A program made the position numbers and the translations under genes. The notes beneath the pieces are model-generated. The model saw only the letters and a list, made by a program, of their open reading frames with translations. It did not search any database and was not told the origin of the DNA. From Bradyrhizobium sp. 139 (GTDB taxonomy: Bacteria > Pseudomonadota > Alphaproteobacteria > Rhizobiales > Xanthobacteraceae), in NCBI RefSeq assembly GCF_023074175.1, contig NZ_JADPKS010000176.1, forward strand, positions 34,470-98,469: a DNA stretch of 64,000 nucleotides. Direction: 5' to 3'. This document shows, in pieces, positions 1 through 8,188 of this stretch (the stretch's first letter is position 1; each line of letters opens with the position of its first letter).

Positions 1-2
1 AC

Positions 3-161
3 GACGCGGTGTTGCCGCCGTCTTCCGCCGATGGCATGGACAAGCTGATACCCGATCTCGAGAAATATCTGGTCCGCGACAGCGGCCATTGGACGCAGCA
101 GGAGAAGCCGGAAGAGGTCAGCGCCAAGCTGATCGAATGGCGTAGAAGGCGCTTCGGCTAG
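3..161 (+). CDS. alpha/beta hydrolase (epoxide-hydrolase-like), C-terminal fragment
   Basis: The window opens inside a gene; only the last 52 codons are visible, read in the frame that ends at TAG 159-161. The tail reads DKLIPDLEKYL, then RDSGHW, then a helix ending IEWRRRRFG. A G-H-W near the C-terminus followed by QQEKPEEV is typical of the catalytic-histidine region of soluble epoxide hydrolases and related alpha/beta hydrolases. The nucleophile and acid residues lie upstream of the window, so the substrate class cannot be judged. The call rests on a short motif only. Confidence 0.6.
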   Translation, partial: DAVLPPSSADGMDKLIPDLEKYLVRDSGHWTQQEKPEEVSAKLIEWRRRRFG

Positions 162-163
162 CT

Positions 164-260
164 CGTCATTGCGAGCGAAACGGCGAAACGAAGCAATCCA
201 GAAATCTCTCCGCGGTGACTGTCTGGATCGCTTCGTCGCTAGGGGGCCTCGCAATGACGG
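164..260. repeat. intergenic palindromic repeat, CGTCATTGCGAG family (copy 1)
   Basis: The left arm starts CGTCATTGCGAGCG and the right arm ends CGCAATGACGG. Inside are GAAGCAATCCAG and CTGGATCGCTTCG, also inverted, so the element is an imperfect hairpin with nested complementary segments. Related copies lie at 8086-8172 and 36696-36777. It fills most of the gap before the P450-reductase gene. Confidence 0.85.
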
Positions 261-285
261 GGGTTACTGAGGGGAAACGCATTCA

Positions 286-3200
286 ATGTCATCCAAGAAC
301 CGTCTGGCCCCAATTCCGCAGCCGCCGACCAAGCCGGTGGTGGGCAACATGCTGTCGCTGGACTCGGCTGCACCCGTGCAGCACCTGACGCGGCTGGCGA
401 AGGAATTGGGCCCGATCTTCTGGCTCGACATGATGGGCTCGCCGATCGTTGTCGTCTCCGGCCACGATCTCGTCGACGAGCTCTCCGACGAGAAGCGTTT
501 CGACAAGACGGTGCGCGGCGCGCTGCGTCGGGTGCGTGCGGTCGGCGGCGACGGCCTGTTCACGGCGGACACCAGGGAGCCGAACTGGAGCAAGGCGCAC
601 AACATCCTGCTTCAGCCCTTCGGCAACCGCGCCATGCAGTCCTATCACCCGAGCATGGTCGATATCGCCGAACAGCTTGTCAACAAATGGGAGCGGCTCA
701 ACGCCGACGACGAGATCGATGTCGTTCACGACATGACGGCGCTGACGCTGGATACGATCGGCCTGTGCGGCTTCGAGTACCGCTTCAATTCGTTCTACCG
801 GCGCGACTACCATCCCTTCGTCGAGTCGCTGGTGCGCTCGCTCGAAACCATCATGATGACGCGCGGCCTGCCGTTCGAGCAGCTCTGGATGCAGAAGCGG
901 CGCAAGACCTTGGCCGAAGACGTCGCTTTCATGAACAAGATGGTCGACGAGATCATCGCCGAACGCCGCAAGAGCGCGGAAGGGATCGACGACAAGAAGG
1001 ACATGCTCGCCGCGATGATGACCGGCGTCGATCGCTCGACCGGCGAGCAGCTCGACGACGTCAACATCCGCTACCAGATCAACACGTTCCTGATCGCAGG
1101 CCACGAGACCACCAGCGGCCTCCTCTCCTGCACGCTCTATGCGCTCCTGAAGCATCCGGAGATTCTCAAGAAGGCCTACGATGAGGTCGACCGCGTCTTC
1201 GGTCCTGATGTCAATGCGAAGCCGACCTACCAGCAGGTGACGCAGCTCACCTACATCACGCAGATCCTGAAAGAGGCGCTGCGGCTGTGGCCGCCGGCGC
1301 CAGCCTACGGCATCTCGCCGCTGAACGACGAGACCATCGGCAGCGGCAAATACAAGCTCAGGAAGGGCACCTTCACCACCATCCTGGTGACGGCGCTGCA
1401 TCGCGATCCCTCCGTCTGGGGACCTAACCCCGACGCCTTCGATCCCGAGAATTTCAGCCGCGAGGCGGAGGCCAAGCGGCCGATCAATGCCTGGAAGCCG
1501 TTCGGCAACGGCCAGCGCGCCTGCATCGGCCGCGGCTTCGCCATGCACGAGGCCGCACTCGCGCTCGGCATGATCCTCCAGCGCTTCAAGCTGATCGATC
1601 ATCAGCGCTACCAGATGCATCTGAAGGAAACGCTGACGATGAAGCCGGAAGGCTTCAAGATCAAGGTACGTCCGCGCGTCGATCGCGAGCGCGGCGCCTA
1701 TGGCGGGCCCACGGTCGCGAAGGCCTCGGGGCCGAAAGCACCGCGCCAGCCGACGACGCGGCCCGGCCATAACACGCCAATGCTGGTGCTTTACGGCTCA
1801 AATCTCGGCACGGCCGAGGAGCTTGCGACGCGCATGGCCGACCTCGCGGAAATCAACGGCTTTGCCGTGCATCTGGGGCCGCTCGACGATTACGTCGGCA
1901 AGCTGCCGCACGACGGCGGCGTGCTGATCATCTGCGCCTCCTATAACGGAGCGCCGCCGGACAATGCGACGCAATTCGTCAAATGGCTCGGGGGCGAGTT
2001 GCCGAACGATGCCTTTGCAAACGTGCGCTACGCCGTGTTCGGCTGCGGCAACAGCGACTGGGCCGCGACCTATCAATCGGTGCCGCGCTTCATCGACGAG
2101 CAATTGTCGGCCCATGGTGCGCGCGCGGTCTATCCGCGCGGCGAGGGCGACGCGCGCAGCGATCTCGACGGCCAATTCCAGAAATGGTTCCCGGCGGCTG
2201 CCCAAGTTGCGACCAAGGAATTCGGGGTCGACTGGAATTTCACCCGCACCGCGGAGGACGCTCCGCTCTACGCGATCGAGCCGGTGGCGGTGACCGCCGT
2301 CAACACCATCGTGGCCCAGGGCGGTGCGGTGGCAATGAAGGTGCTGGTCAATGACGAATTGCAGAACAAGAGCGGGGCCAATCCGTCGGGGCGATCGACG
2401 CGCCATATCGAGGTGCAGCTGCCGTCGAACATCACCTATCGCGTCGGCGATCATCTGAGCGTCGTTCCGCGCAACGATCCGACGCTGGTGGATTCGGTCG
2501 CCCGCCGCTTCGGCTTCCTGCCGGGCGACCAGATCAGGCTGCAGGTCGCCGAAGGCCGCCGCGCGCAATTGCCGGTTGGCGAGGCCGTGTCGGTCGGCCG
2601 CCTGCTCAGCGAGTTCGTCGAGCTGCAGCAGGTGGCGACAAGGAAGCAGATCCAGGTCATGGCCGAGCACACCCGCTGCCCGGTCACCAAGCCGAAGCTG
2701 CTGACCTTCGTTGGCGAGGAGACCGAGCCGCTCGAGCGTTATCGCACGGAGATTCTGGCCCGGCGCAAATCGGTATTCGACATGCTGCTCGAATATCCGG
2801 CCTGCGAATTGCCGTTCCACGTCTATCTGGAGATGCTCTCGCTGCTGGCGCCGCGCTATTACTCGATCTCGTCTTCGCCGTCGGTCGACCCAGCGCGTTG
2901 CAGCGCTACCGTCGGCGTGGTCGGAGGTCCCTCCGCCTCCGGCCGTGGCGTCTACAAAGGCATCTGCTCGAACTATCTCGCCAACCGGCGTGCGGGCGAT
3001 GCGATCTACGCCACGGTGCGTGAGACCAAGGCCGGCTTCCGGCTCCCGGATGATTCATCCGTGCCGATCATCATGATCGGCCCGGGCACCGGACTTGCGC
3101 CATTCCGCGGCTTCCTCCAGGAGCGCGCCGCGCGCAAGGCGAAAGGCGCCGCCCTCGGTCCGGCCATGTTGTTCTTCGGCTGTCGCCATCCCGACCAGGA

Positions 3201-3522
3201 CTTTCTCTACGCGGACGAGCTGAAGGCGCTGGCGGCAAGCGGCATCACCGAACTCTTCACGGCATTCTCGCGTGCGGATGGTCCGAAGACCTATGTGCAG
3301 CACATGCTCGCCGCGCAAAAGGACAAGGTTTGGCCGCTGATCGAGCACGGCGCAATCATCTATGTCTGCGGCGACGGCGGCAGGATGGAGTCCGACGTCA
3401 AGGCAACGCTCGTCGCGATCCATCGCGAGAAGAGCGGCAGCGATGCCGCGGCCAGCGCGCGCTGGATCGAGGAGATGGGCGCAAAGAACCGCTATGTGCT
3501 CGATGTCTGGGCGGGTGGGTGA
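286..3522 (+). CDS. self-sufficient cytochrome P450/NADPH-P450 reductase fusion (CYP102/BM3 type)
   Basis: The protein of 1078 residues fuses a P450 to a diflavin reductase, as in P450 BM3, whose family hydroxylates fatty acids with NADPH and O2 in the cytosol. The P450 half shows the I-helix AGHETT at 271-276, the ExxR pair E330/R333 and the heme loop FGNGQRACIG with Cys413. An FMN flavodoxin domain starts near 499 (LYGSNLGTAEELA). The FAD site RYYSISSSP starts at 857 and the NADP-binding GPGTGLAPFRG at about 932; the chain ends YVLDVWAGG. Length is close to BM3 (about 1050). A GAGGGG ribosome site sits about 9 bases before the ATG. No adjacent regulator is visible. Substrate is inferred from the family only. 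Confidence 0.95.
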   Translation: MSSKNRLAPIPQPPTKPVVGNMLSLDSAAPVQHLTRLAKELGPIFWLDMMGSPIVVVSGHDLVDELSDEKRFDKTVRGALRRVRAVGGDGLFTADTREPNWSKAHNILLQPFGNRAMQSYHPSMVDIAEQLVNKWERLNADDEIDVVHDMTALTLDTIGLCGFEYRFNSFYRRDYHPFVESLVRSLETIMMTRGLPFEQLWMQKRRKTLAEDVAFMNKMVDEIIAERRKSAEGIDDKKDMLAAMMTGVDRSTGEQLDDVNIRYQINTFLIAGHETTSGLLSCTLYALLKHPEILKKAYDEVDRVFGPDVNAKPTYQQVTQLTYITQILKEALRLWPPAPAYGISPLNDETIGSGKYKLRKGTFTTILVTALHRDPSVWGPNPDAFDPENFSREAEAKRPINAWKPFGNGQRACIGRGFAMHEAALALGMILQRFKLIDHQRYQMHLKETLTMKPEGFKIKVRPRVDRERGAYGGPTVAKASGPKAPRQPTTRPGHNTPMLVLYGSNLGTAEELATRMADLAEINGFAVHLGPLDDYVGKLPHDGGVLIICASYNGAPPDNATQFVKWLGGELPNDAFANVRYAVFGCGNSDWAATYQSVPRFIDEQLSAHGARAVYPRGEGDARSDLDGQFQKWFPAAAQVATKEFGVDWNFTRTAEDAPLYAIEPVAVTAVNTIVAQGGAVAMKVLVNDELQNKSGANPSGRSTRHIEVQLPSNITYRVGDHLSVVPRNDPTLVDSVARRFGFLPGDQIRLQVAEGRRAQLPVGEAVSVGRLLSEFVELQQVATRKQIQVMAEHTRCPVTKPKLLTFVGEETEPLERYRTEILARRKSVFDMLLEYPACELPFHVYLEMLSLLAPRYYSISSSPSVDPARCSATVGVVGGPSASGRGVYKGICSNYLANRRAGDAIYATVRETKAGFRLPDDSSVPIIMIGPGTGLAPFRGFLQERAARKAKGAALGPAMLFFGCRHPDQDFLYADELKALAASGITELFTAFSRADGPKTYVQHMLAAQKDKVWPLIEHGAIIYVCGDGGRMESDVKATLVAIHREKSGSDAAASARWIEEMGAKNRYVLDVWAGG

Positions 3523-3552
3523 TTGTTCGTCCGATCGTGCTAAAGCTCTCGC

Positions 3553-4227
3553 ATGATTCCCTGGGAAAAAATCGACACCGCCAAGATCCCCGGCTCCGAC
3601 GAAGAGCTCCGCCTGATGCGGCGAGGCAAGGAGTTTTCGATCAAGCTCGGCACCAACGAGCTGATGAACAGCCGCCTGTCAGGTTCCGAAGCCGCGCTTG
3701 CAACGCTTGCGGCGAAGCAGATCGAGAAGGTCGCAAAACCCGTCGTTCTCATCGGCGGCCTCGGCATGGGCTTTACCCTGCGTGCGGCGCTCGCCGTGCT
3801 CGGGAGCAAGGCGAAGATCGTGGTCTCCGAGCTCGTGCCGGCGGTGGTCACCTGGGCTCGAGGTCCGATGGCTGAGGTATTCGGCGACAGTCTTGATGAT
3901 CCTCGGGTGCATATCAGGGAGACGGACGTTGGCGAAATCATCCGGGCGAAGCGGTCGGCCTTCGACGCCATTCTCCTCGACGTCGACAACGGGCCGGAGG
4001 GGCTGACCCGGGAGGGCAATGACGCACTCTACAATGCGAGCGGATTGAAAGCGGCGAAGACGGCGTTGCGACCGGACGGCGTGCTCACTATCTGGTCGTC
4101 GGGGCCCGACCCCGCATTCACCAGGCGCCTTGCCCGCACCGGGTTCGACGTCAACGACGTCAGCATCCGCGCCACCGGCAGAGGCGGCGGCGCGCGCCAC
4201 GTGATCTGGATCGCCAAGAAGAGCTAG
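3553..4227 (+). CDS. spermidine-synthase-fold SAM-dependent methyltransferase-like protein
   Basis: The 224-residue protein has a class I Rossmann nucleotide-binding core: motif I as IGGLGMGFTLRAAL and an acidic strand DAILLDVDNGPEGL, the arrangement found in spermidine synthases and related proteins. It lacks the N-terminal beta-hairpin domain and length (about 280-300) of a full spermidine synthase, so polyamine synthesis should not be assumed. It starts 30 bases after the P450-reductase stop, in the same direction, so the two may be cotranscribed. Its TAG (4225-4227) overlaps the stop codon of the convergent hydrolase gene. The substrate is unknown. Confidence 0.7.
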   Translation: MIPWEKIDTAKIPGSDEELRLMRRGKEFSIKLGTNELMNSRLSGSEAALATLAAKQIEKVAKPVVLIGGLGMGFTLRAALAVLGSKAKIVVSELVPAVVTWARGPMAEVFGDSLDDPRVHIRETDVGEIIRAKRSAFDAILLDVDNGPEGLTREGNDALYNASGLKAAKTALRPDGVLTIWSSGPDPAFTRRLARTGFDVNDVSIRATGRGGGARHVIWIAKKS

Positions 4228-5138
4228 GCCGCCTGCGCCGCCGCGCCACGCGCGTGCTTGTCGATGGCACCAATGATCTCAGGCCAGAACCGCATCGGCA
4301 GGGCGTGGCCCATGCCTTCGATCATCAACAGCCTTGCGCCGGGAATTGACTCTACCGTGTCCTTGCCGCCTTCGGGGTGGACCAGGGGATCGACGGTGCC
4401 GTGTATCACCAGCGTCGGCGTCTTCACGCCATGAAGGCGCTCTTTGCGGCTGCCGGAGGCGAGCACGGCGCGGAGCTGCCGGCCGACGCCGGCCGGATTG
4501 AGCCCGCGCGCAAAGACGCGCTCGGCACGATCAGGATCGAGCGCTTCCTCTTCCGGAAAGGACCCGGCGCGCAGCACCTTCCAGGTCTCGCCGAAGCGGA
4601 CGATGAACTCCTCCTTGCTGCGCGGCGGCGGCGCCATCAGCATCGCGGCGGCCTCGCGCGTCGGCGGCGGGACGCGCGGATTGCCGGTCGTCGACATGAT
4701 CGAGGTCAGCGAACGCACGCGCTCGGGAAACGACAGCGTCACCTCCTGCGCGATCATGCCGCCCATGGAGGCACCAACCAGATGCGCCGACTTGATGCCG
4801 AGGGCATCCATGAGGCCGACCGTGTCCTTCGCCATATCGATCAGCTTGTAGGTAGCGGCCACCGGAATCCTAAGGAAGCGCAGCTTCAGCAGTTCGAGCG
4901 GGGTCAGGCGTTTGCCGCCCGTCAGGTGGCTCGACTTGCCGATGTCGCGATTGTCGAAGCGGATCACGCGAAAGCCGTGAACGGCGAGCTGCTCGCAGAA
5001 CGCATCATCCCAGTGGATCATCTGCGCCCCGAGCCCCATGATCAGCAGCAGCGGCTCGGCATTGTCGTTGCCGAAGATCTCGTAGCAGATATCGATGCCA
5101 TTGGTGCGGATGGTCTGGGGCGGCTGATGGGCGTTCAC
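4224..5138 (-). CDS. alpha/beta hydrolase
   Basis: The frame stays open upstream to 5393, but similarity to the fold begins at RTNGIDICYEIFGN, so the GTG at 5138 (304 residues) is the preferred start. This also leaves room for the divergent PHA gene. The fold shows an oxyanion strand LLLIMGLG, a nucleophile elbow VGASMGG (Ser124), an acid in VIHGTVDPLVHP and the histidine in MIEGMGHALP near the C-terminus. Substrate is not predictable. It lies convergent to the methyltransferase-like gene with overlapping stops, and divergent from the PHA block. It may be an esterase or lactonase; proximity to PHA genes alone does not make it a depolymerase. Confidence 0.8.
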   Translation of the reverse strand: MNAHQPPQTIRTNGIDICYEIFGNDNAEPLLLIMGLGAQMIHWDDAFCEQLAVHGFRVIRFDNRDIGKSSHLTGGKRLTPLELLKLRFLRIPVAATYKLIDMAKDTVGLMDALGIKSAHLVGASMGGMIAQEVTLSFPERVRSLTSIMSTTGNPRVPPPTREAAAMLMAPPPRSKEEFIVRFGETWKVLRAGSFPEEEALDPDRAERVFARGLNPAGVGRQLRAVLASGSRKERLHGVKTPTLVIHGTVDPLVHPEGGKDTVESIPGARLLMIEGMGHALPMRFWPEIIGAIDKHARGAAAQAA

Positions 5139-5310
5139 GGGCGCGTTCTCTTGGCTTTTGATCGATTGTGTATGGCACGGTTTGCCGCTGCAAAGAAGCT
5201 GCGTGCGCGACACCGCGCCCGCTGCTTGGCGGTTGACCGGCCCCGCGCAACAGTGTGGTATGGCGAAAAAAAGAAGGGCGCCAAAAAGCCCTCGCGACGT
5301 GGAGGACGCA

Positions 5311-5694
5311 ATGACCAACGAGATCAACGACCCGGTCGCCATGTGGCAGAAGATGGTTGGTGAGATGGAGAAGGGATTCAACTCCTTCGCCAATCAGGCC
5401 ATGTCGTCGCCGGAATTTTCGCAAGCCATGAACCGGGCTGGCGAAGTTGCTGCAGGTGCTCAGAAGCAGCTCGGCGAGCTCATGGAGAAATACCTCGTCA
5501 GCGTGAACTTGCCGAGCCGGGAGCAGGTCACTGGCCTTGCCGAAAGGCTGCAAGCCATCGAAGGCCAGATCGGTGAGATCAAGTCGATGCTGAGCCGGAT
5601 GGCGGCAAGTTCCGGCCTGTCTCAGGGTTCCGATACGGCATTGCGACCGCCGCGCACCAAGCGCCCGCCGTCTGAGGGCGGAGAGCAAAAATGA
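5311..5694 (+). CDS. short PhaE-like/phasin-like protein next to PHA synthase
   Basis: A 127-residue protein. The start at 5311 is chosen because GGAGG ends 6 bases before this ATG; the open frame continues upstream without good start signals. The sequence has MWQKMVGEMEKGFNSF, a helical middle rich in Gln, Glu and Ala, a Pro-Ser-Arg turn (NLPSREQV) and a final coiled-coil-like helix LQAIEGQIGEIKSML. That turn plus helix resembles the C-terminal part of class III PHA synthase subunit PhaE and of phasins. It overlaps the start of the class III phaC by four bases, implying translational coupling. Class III PhaE is normally around 350 residues, so this is either a minimal PhaE or a separate granule-associated partner. 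Confidence 0.7.
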   Translation: MTNEINDPVAMWQKMVGEMEKGFNSFANQAMSSPEFSQAMNRAGEVAAGAQKQLGELMEKYLVSVNLPSREQVTGLAERLQAIEGQIGEIKSMLSRMAASSGLSQGSDTALRPPRTKRPPSEGGEQK

Positions 5695-6773
5695 ACGCGC
5701 CAACGGGACTCGATTTCGCATCTATCCCAGAGCGCATTCAGTCCGAGGTGCAGCGCGCCATCCAGCGCAGCATCAAGGGCGTCGAATATTTCTCGACCTC
5801 GGGCCCTTCGCTCGGCTCGACGCCAAAGGACGTGCTGCATTCGCGCGGCACCATGAGCCTCTATCACTACCGGCCGACGTCGGACGAGATCTATCGCGTG
5901 CCGATCTTGATCGTGATGGCGACCACCAACCGCGGCTACATCCTCGATCTCGTGCCCGGACAGAGCTTCATCGAGTTCCTGCTGAGGCGCGGCTATGACG
6001 TCTACATGCTCGACTGGAGCGCGCCGCGGCCGGAGGAAAAGAGCCTGCGGATGGAAGATTACGTCCTCGACTTCATTCCGGACTGCGTCCGCCGTGTGCA
6101 GCAGGATTCCGGCGAGCAGGACGTCTCCATCATCGGCTATTGCTTCGGCGGCGTGCTGTCGTTGCTCTACGGCTCGATCTTCAAGGACGGGCCAATGAAG
6201 AATTTGATCTGCTTCACCACGCCGATCGACTTCCGCGAGATGAAGCTGTTTTCGAATTTCTCCGACCGTCGCTATTTCGACGTCGATCGCCTCGTCGACA
6301 GCGTCGGCAACGTGCCGCCGGAGATGATCTTGTCGTCTTTCGAGATGTTGCGGCCGGCCTCGCGTACGGTGAGCCAGATCCAGCTCTGGGAAAACATCTG
6401 GAATGACGAGTTCGTGAAGTCGTACCGGATGTTTGACCGCTGGGCGACCGACACGCTGCCGCTTGCGGGCGAGTATTTCCGTTCCATCACCAAAGACCTG
6501 ATGTGGGACAACAAGCTTTTCAACGACACCATGTCGGTCGGCGGCCGTGCCGCGAAGCTCGAGAACATCAAGGTGCCGTTCCTGCACGCAGTGGCCGAGC
6601 ACGATCACATCGTGCCCTACGACGCCGCAAAGCACCTGATCGCCAAGATCGGATCCGAGGACAAGGAAGAGGTGATGCTAAAGGGCGGTCACGTCTCGCT
6701 CGTCGCCGGCGCCAACGCGCTGAAGCGTCTGTGGCCGAAACTGGACTCCTGGCTGGGAAAGAGATCAACATGA
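5691..6773 (+). CDS. phaC: class III poly(3-hydroxyalkanoate) synthase subunit PhaC
   Basis: It polymerises (R)-3-hydroxyacyl-CoA into polyhydroxyalkanoate granules. At 360 residues it has class III length (about 355) rather than class I (about 590). The lipase-like box GYCFGG holds the nucleophile Cys151; Asp305 (AEHDHIVPY) and His334 (KGGHVSL) complete the triad, with spacing very close to the characterised class III enzyme of Allochromatium vinosum (149, 302, 331). The gene is coupled to the short PhaE-like gene upstream and to the GNAT gene downstream by overlapping start and stop codons. A class III synthase normally needs PhaE, so the 127-residue neighbour is its obvious candidate partner. 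Confidence 0.92.
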   Translation: MNAPTGLDFASIPERIQSEVQRAIQRSIKGVEYFSTSGPSLGSTPKDVLHSRGTMSLYHYRPTSDEIYRVPILIVMATTNRGYILDLVPGQSFIEFLLRRGYDVYMLDWSAPRPEEKSLRMEDYVLDFIPDCVRRVQQDSGEQDVSIIGYCFGGVLSLLYGSIFKDGPMKNLICFTTPIDFREMKLFSNFSDRRYFDVDRLVDSVGNVPPEMILSSFEMLRPASRTVSQIQLWENIWNDEFVKSYRMFDRWATDTLPLAGEYFRSITKDLMWDNKLFNDTMSVGGRAAKLENIKVPFLHAVAEHDHIVPYDAAKHLIAKIGSEDKEEVMLKGGHVSLVAGANALKRLWPKLDSWLGKRST

Positions 6774-7363
6774 GTGAGCAGCGTTCCTATCCGCGTCACG
6801 TCAAGACCGATGCCGGTGACATCGAGGTCCGCCTGATGTCGCCCGCGGACGAGGCTGCGGTGCTGGCCTTCGGCAAGGGCTTGCCGACCCACGACCTGTT
6901 GTTCCTGCCGCGCAACATCAGTGAGCCGAAGGTGTTGTCGGCCTGGGTCAAGGAGATCGAGCGTGGCGCGATCACGAGCCTTCTTGCGGTAAAGGACGGC
7001 AAGGTTGTCGGCTGCGGCACGCTGGTGCGCGATCCTCACTCCTGGTCGCCCCATGTCGGCGAGATCCGGATGGTGGTCTCGCTCGACGTGCGCGGGAAGG
7101 GCGTGGGGCGGGTGCTGTCACAGGAGACCTTTGCGCTCGCGCTGGGTGCGGGCCTCGAAAAGCTCTCGGTCCAGATGACGGTCGACCAGCAGGCGGCGAT
7201 CGCGCTGTTCGAAAGTCTGGGCTTCAAGGCCGAGGCACTGCTGCGGGACCATGTCCGGGACCTCGACGGCAAGACCCACGACATCGTCGTGCTCGGGCAC
7301 AACATCGCGCAGGTCCAGGCCCAGATGGAGGTCTATGGCCTGCCAAGCGCCGTCCAGCATTAG
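6770..7363 (+). CDS. GNAT-family N-acetyltransferase
   Basis: The start at 6770 gives ATGA overlap with the phaC stop and a 197-residue protein; the frame is open further upstream inside phaC but that part is shadow. The GNAT core is visible: EIRMVVSLDVRGKGVGRVL forms motif A with the acetyl-CoA pyrophosphate loop, followed by a helix and NxxxI-like ALFESLGF. Cotranscription with phaC and the PhaE-like gene suggests a link to PHA or acyl-CoA metabolism, but nothing in the sequence names the acceptor. Confidence 0.8.
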   Translation: MSEQRSYPRHVKTDAGDIEVRLMSPADEAAVLAFGKGLPTHDLLFLPRNISEPKVLSAWVKEIERGAITSLLAVKDGKVVGCGTLVRDPHSWSPHVGEIRMVVSLDVRGKGVGRVLSQETFALALGAGLEKLSVQMTVDQQAAIALFESLGFKAEALLRDHVRDLDGKTHDIVVLGHNIAQVQAQMEVYGLPSAVQH

Positions 7364-7448
7364 GGGCGAGCGAGAGGACCGCCGGGCCCTCTAATGGCTA
7401 CAGAGACATCATAATGCGTCCATTGAGGCTGTTCACGAATTTGTGATA

Positions 7449-7480
7449 TCGCAGTGCAGCAAAGATATTGCGATGCACAA
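7449..7480. promoter_or_regulatory. candidate PhaR-type operator upstream of phasin
   Basis: The gap before the phasin gene holds GCAGTGCAGCA (7451-7461) and TTGCGATGCACAA (7468-7480). The second contains TGC-N3-GCA, the general shape reported for binding sites of the PHA-responsive repressor PhaR. The phasin gene is the usual PhaR target, but no phaR gene lies in the window, so the assignment is an inference from motif shape and position. Confidence 0.35.
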
Positions 7481-7562
7481 TTAACTATGACATATAAGCC
7501 GTGCCCCGGGCCAATGCGGACGGGGTGAGCCCATAGCTCAACCAATGAGGATGGAGAGAACC

Positions 7563-8018
7563 ATGACCACTGAGACCAACACCGCTTTCGAGGGCTTCAA
7601 GGACGCTTTCAAGAACATCCAGAACCTGGAAGTTCCCGAGGCCGCCCGCGAGTTCGTCAAGAAGTCTGCCAACACCGCGAAGGATCGTGCTGCCGAGGTG
7701 TTCGCTGGCTCCGAGCGCGTGACCGCCGCCGTCGAGAACGCGGTGACCGAGTCCGTCACCGAGGCCGGCAAGATCAGCCGCAACATCCAGCAGGCGATCT
7801 ACGAGGACGCCGAGGCGTTCTTCTCGAGCATCGACAAGCTCGCGTCCGCCAAGTCGATCAGCGAAGCCGTCGAGATCCAGTCGGGCCTGCTCCGCTCGCG
7901 TGGCGAAGTGTTCGTCGCGCGCGCCAAGGCGACCACCGACTATCTCGGCAAGCTCGCCGCCAACGGTGCGAAGTCCGCTCAGGACAACTTTGCCAAGGTC
8001 TACAACAAGACCGCCTGA
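7563..8018 (+). CDS. phasin family protein
   Basis: A 151-residue, almost wholly helical, Ala/Glu/Lys-rich protein. MTTETNTAFEGFKDAFKNIQ leads into a phasin domain with AAREFVKKSANTAKDRAAEVF and a regular heptad-like pattern through LLRSRGEVFVARAKATTDYLG. Phasins coat PHA granules. GGAGAG lies just before the chosen ATG at 7563; an in-frame ATG at 7551 is less well placed. The gene has its own upstream region with a candidate PhaR site, and a strong intrinsic terminator follows. It sits one gene downstream of the class III phaC. Confidence 0.92.
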   Translation: MTTETNTAFEGFKDAFKNIQNLEVPEAAREFVKKSANTAKDRAAEVFAGSERVTAAVENAVTESVTEAGKISRNIQQAIYEDAEAFFSSIDKLASAKSISEAVEIQSGLLRSRGEVFVARAKATTDYLGKLAANGAKSAQDNFAKVYNKTA

Positions 8019-8048
8019 TCTGGCGCCAGAGACGAGAAACTGAATTTG

Positions 8049-8077
8049 AGGCCCGCTTCGGCGGGCCTTTATTTTTT
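8049..8077 (+). terminator. Rho-independent terminator after phasin gene
   Basis: A GGCCCGC stem, TTCG loop and GCGGGCC stem are followed by a T-rich run (TTTATTTTTT). This is a canonical intrinsic terminator 30 bases after the phasin stop codon. Confidence 0.92.
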
Positions 8078-8085
8078 GCCGCTAT

Positions 8086-8172
8086 CGTCATTGCGAGGAG
8101 CGAAGCGAGGAAGCAATCCAGAGTCTTTCCGCAGAAAGATTCTGGGTGGCTTCGTTTCGCTCGCAATGACGG
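8086..8172. repeat. intergenic palindromic repeat, CGTCATTGCGAG family (copy 2)
   Basis: The arms CGTCATTGCGAG and CTCGCAATGACGG are fully complementary, with inner GAAGCAATCCAGA against TCTGGGTGGCTTCG. It is the closest copy in the window to the one at 164-260, and sits directly between the phasin terminator and the DUF445 gene. Confidence 0.88.
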
Positions 8173-8188
8173 GTACTGTGATGCAGTG

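Noticed and set aside
289..1770. Long open frame on the minus strand opposite the P450 domain
   Set aside because: It is antisense to a strongly conserved P450, has Arg/Ala/Leu-rich GC-driven composition and no recognisable domain; typical shadow in high-GC DNA.
3553..4227. True spermidine synthase
   Set aside because: It lacks the N-terminal domain and usual length and there is no polyamine gene nearby; only the Rossmann core matches.
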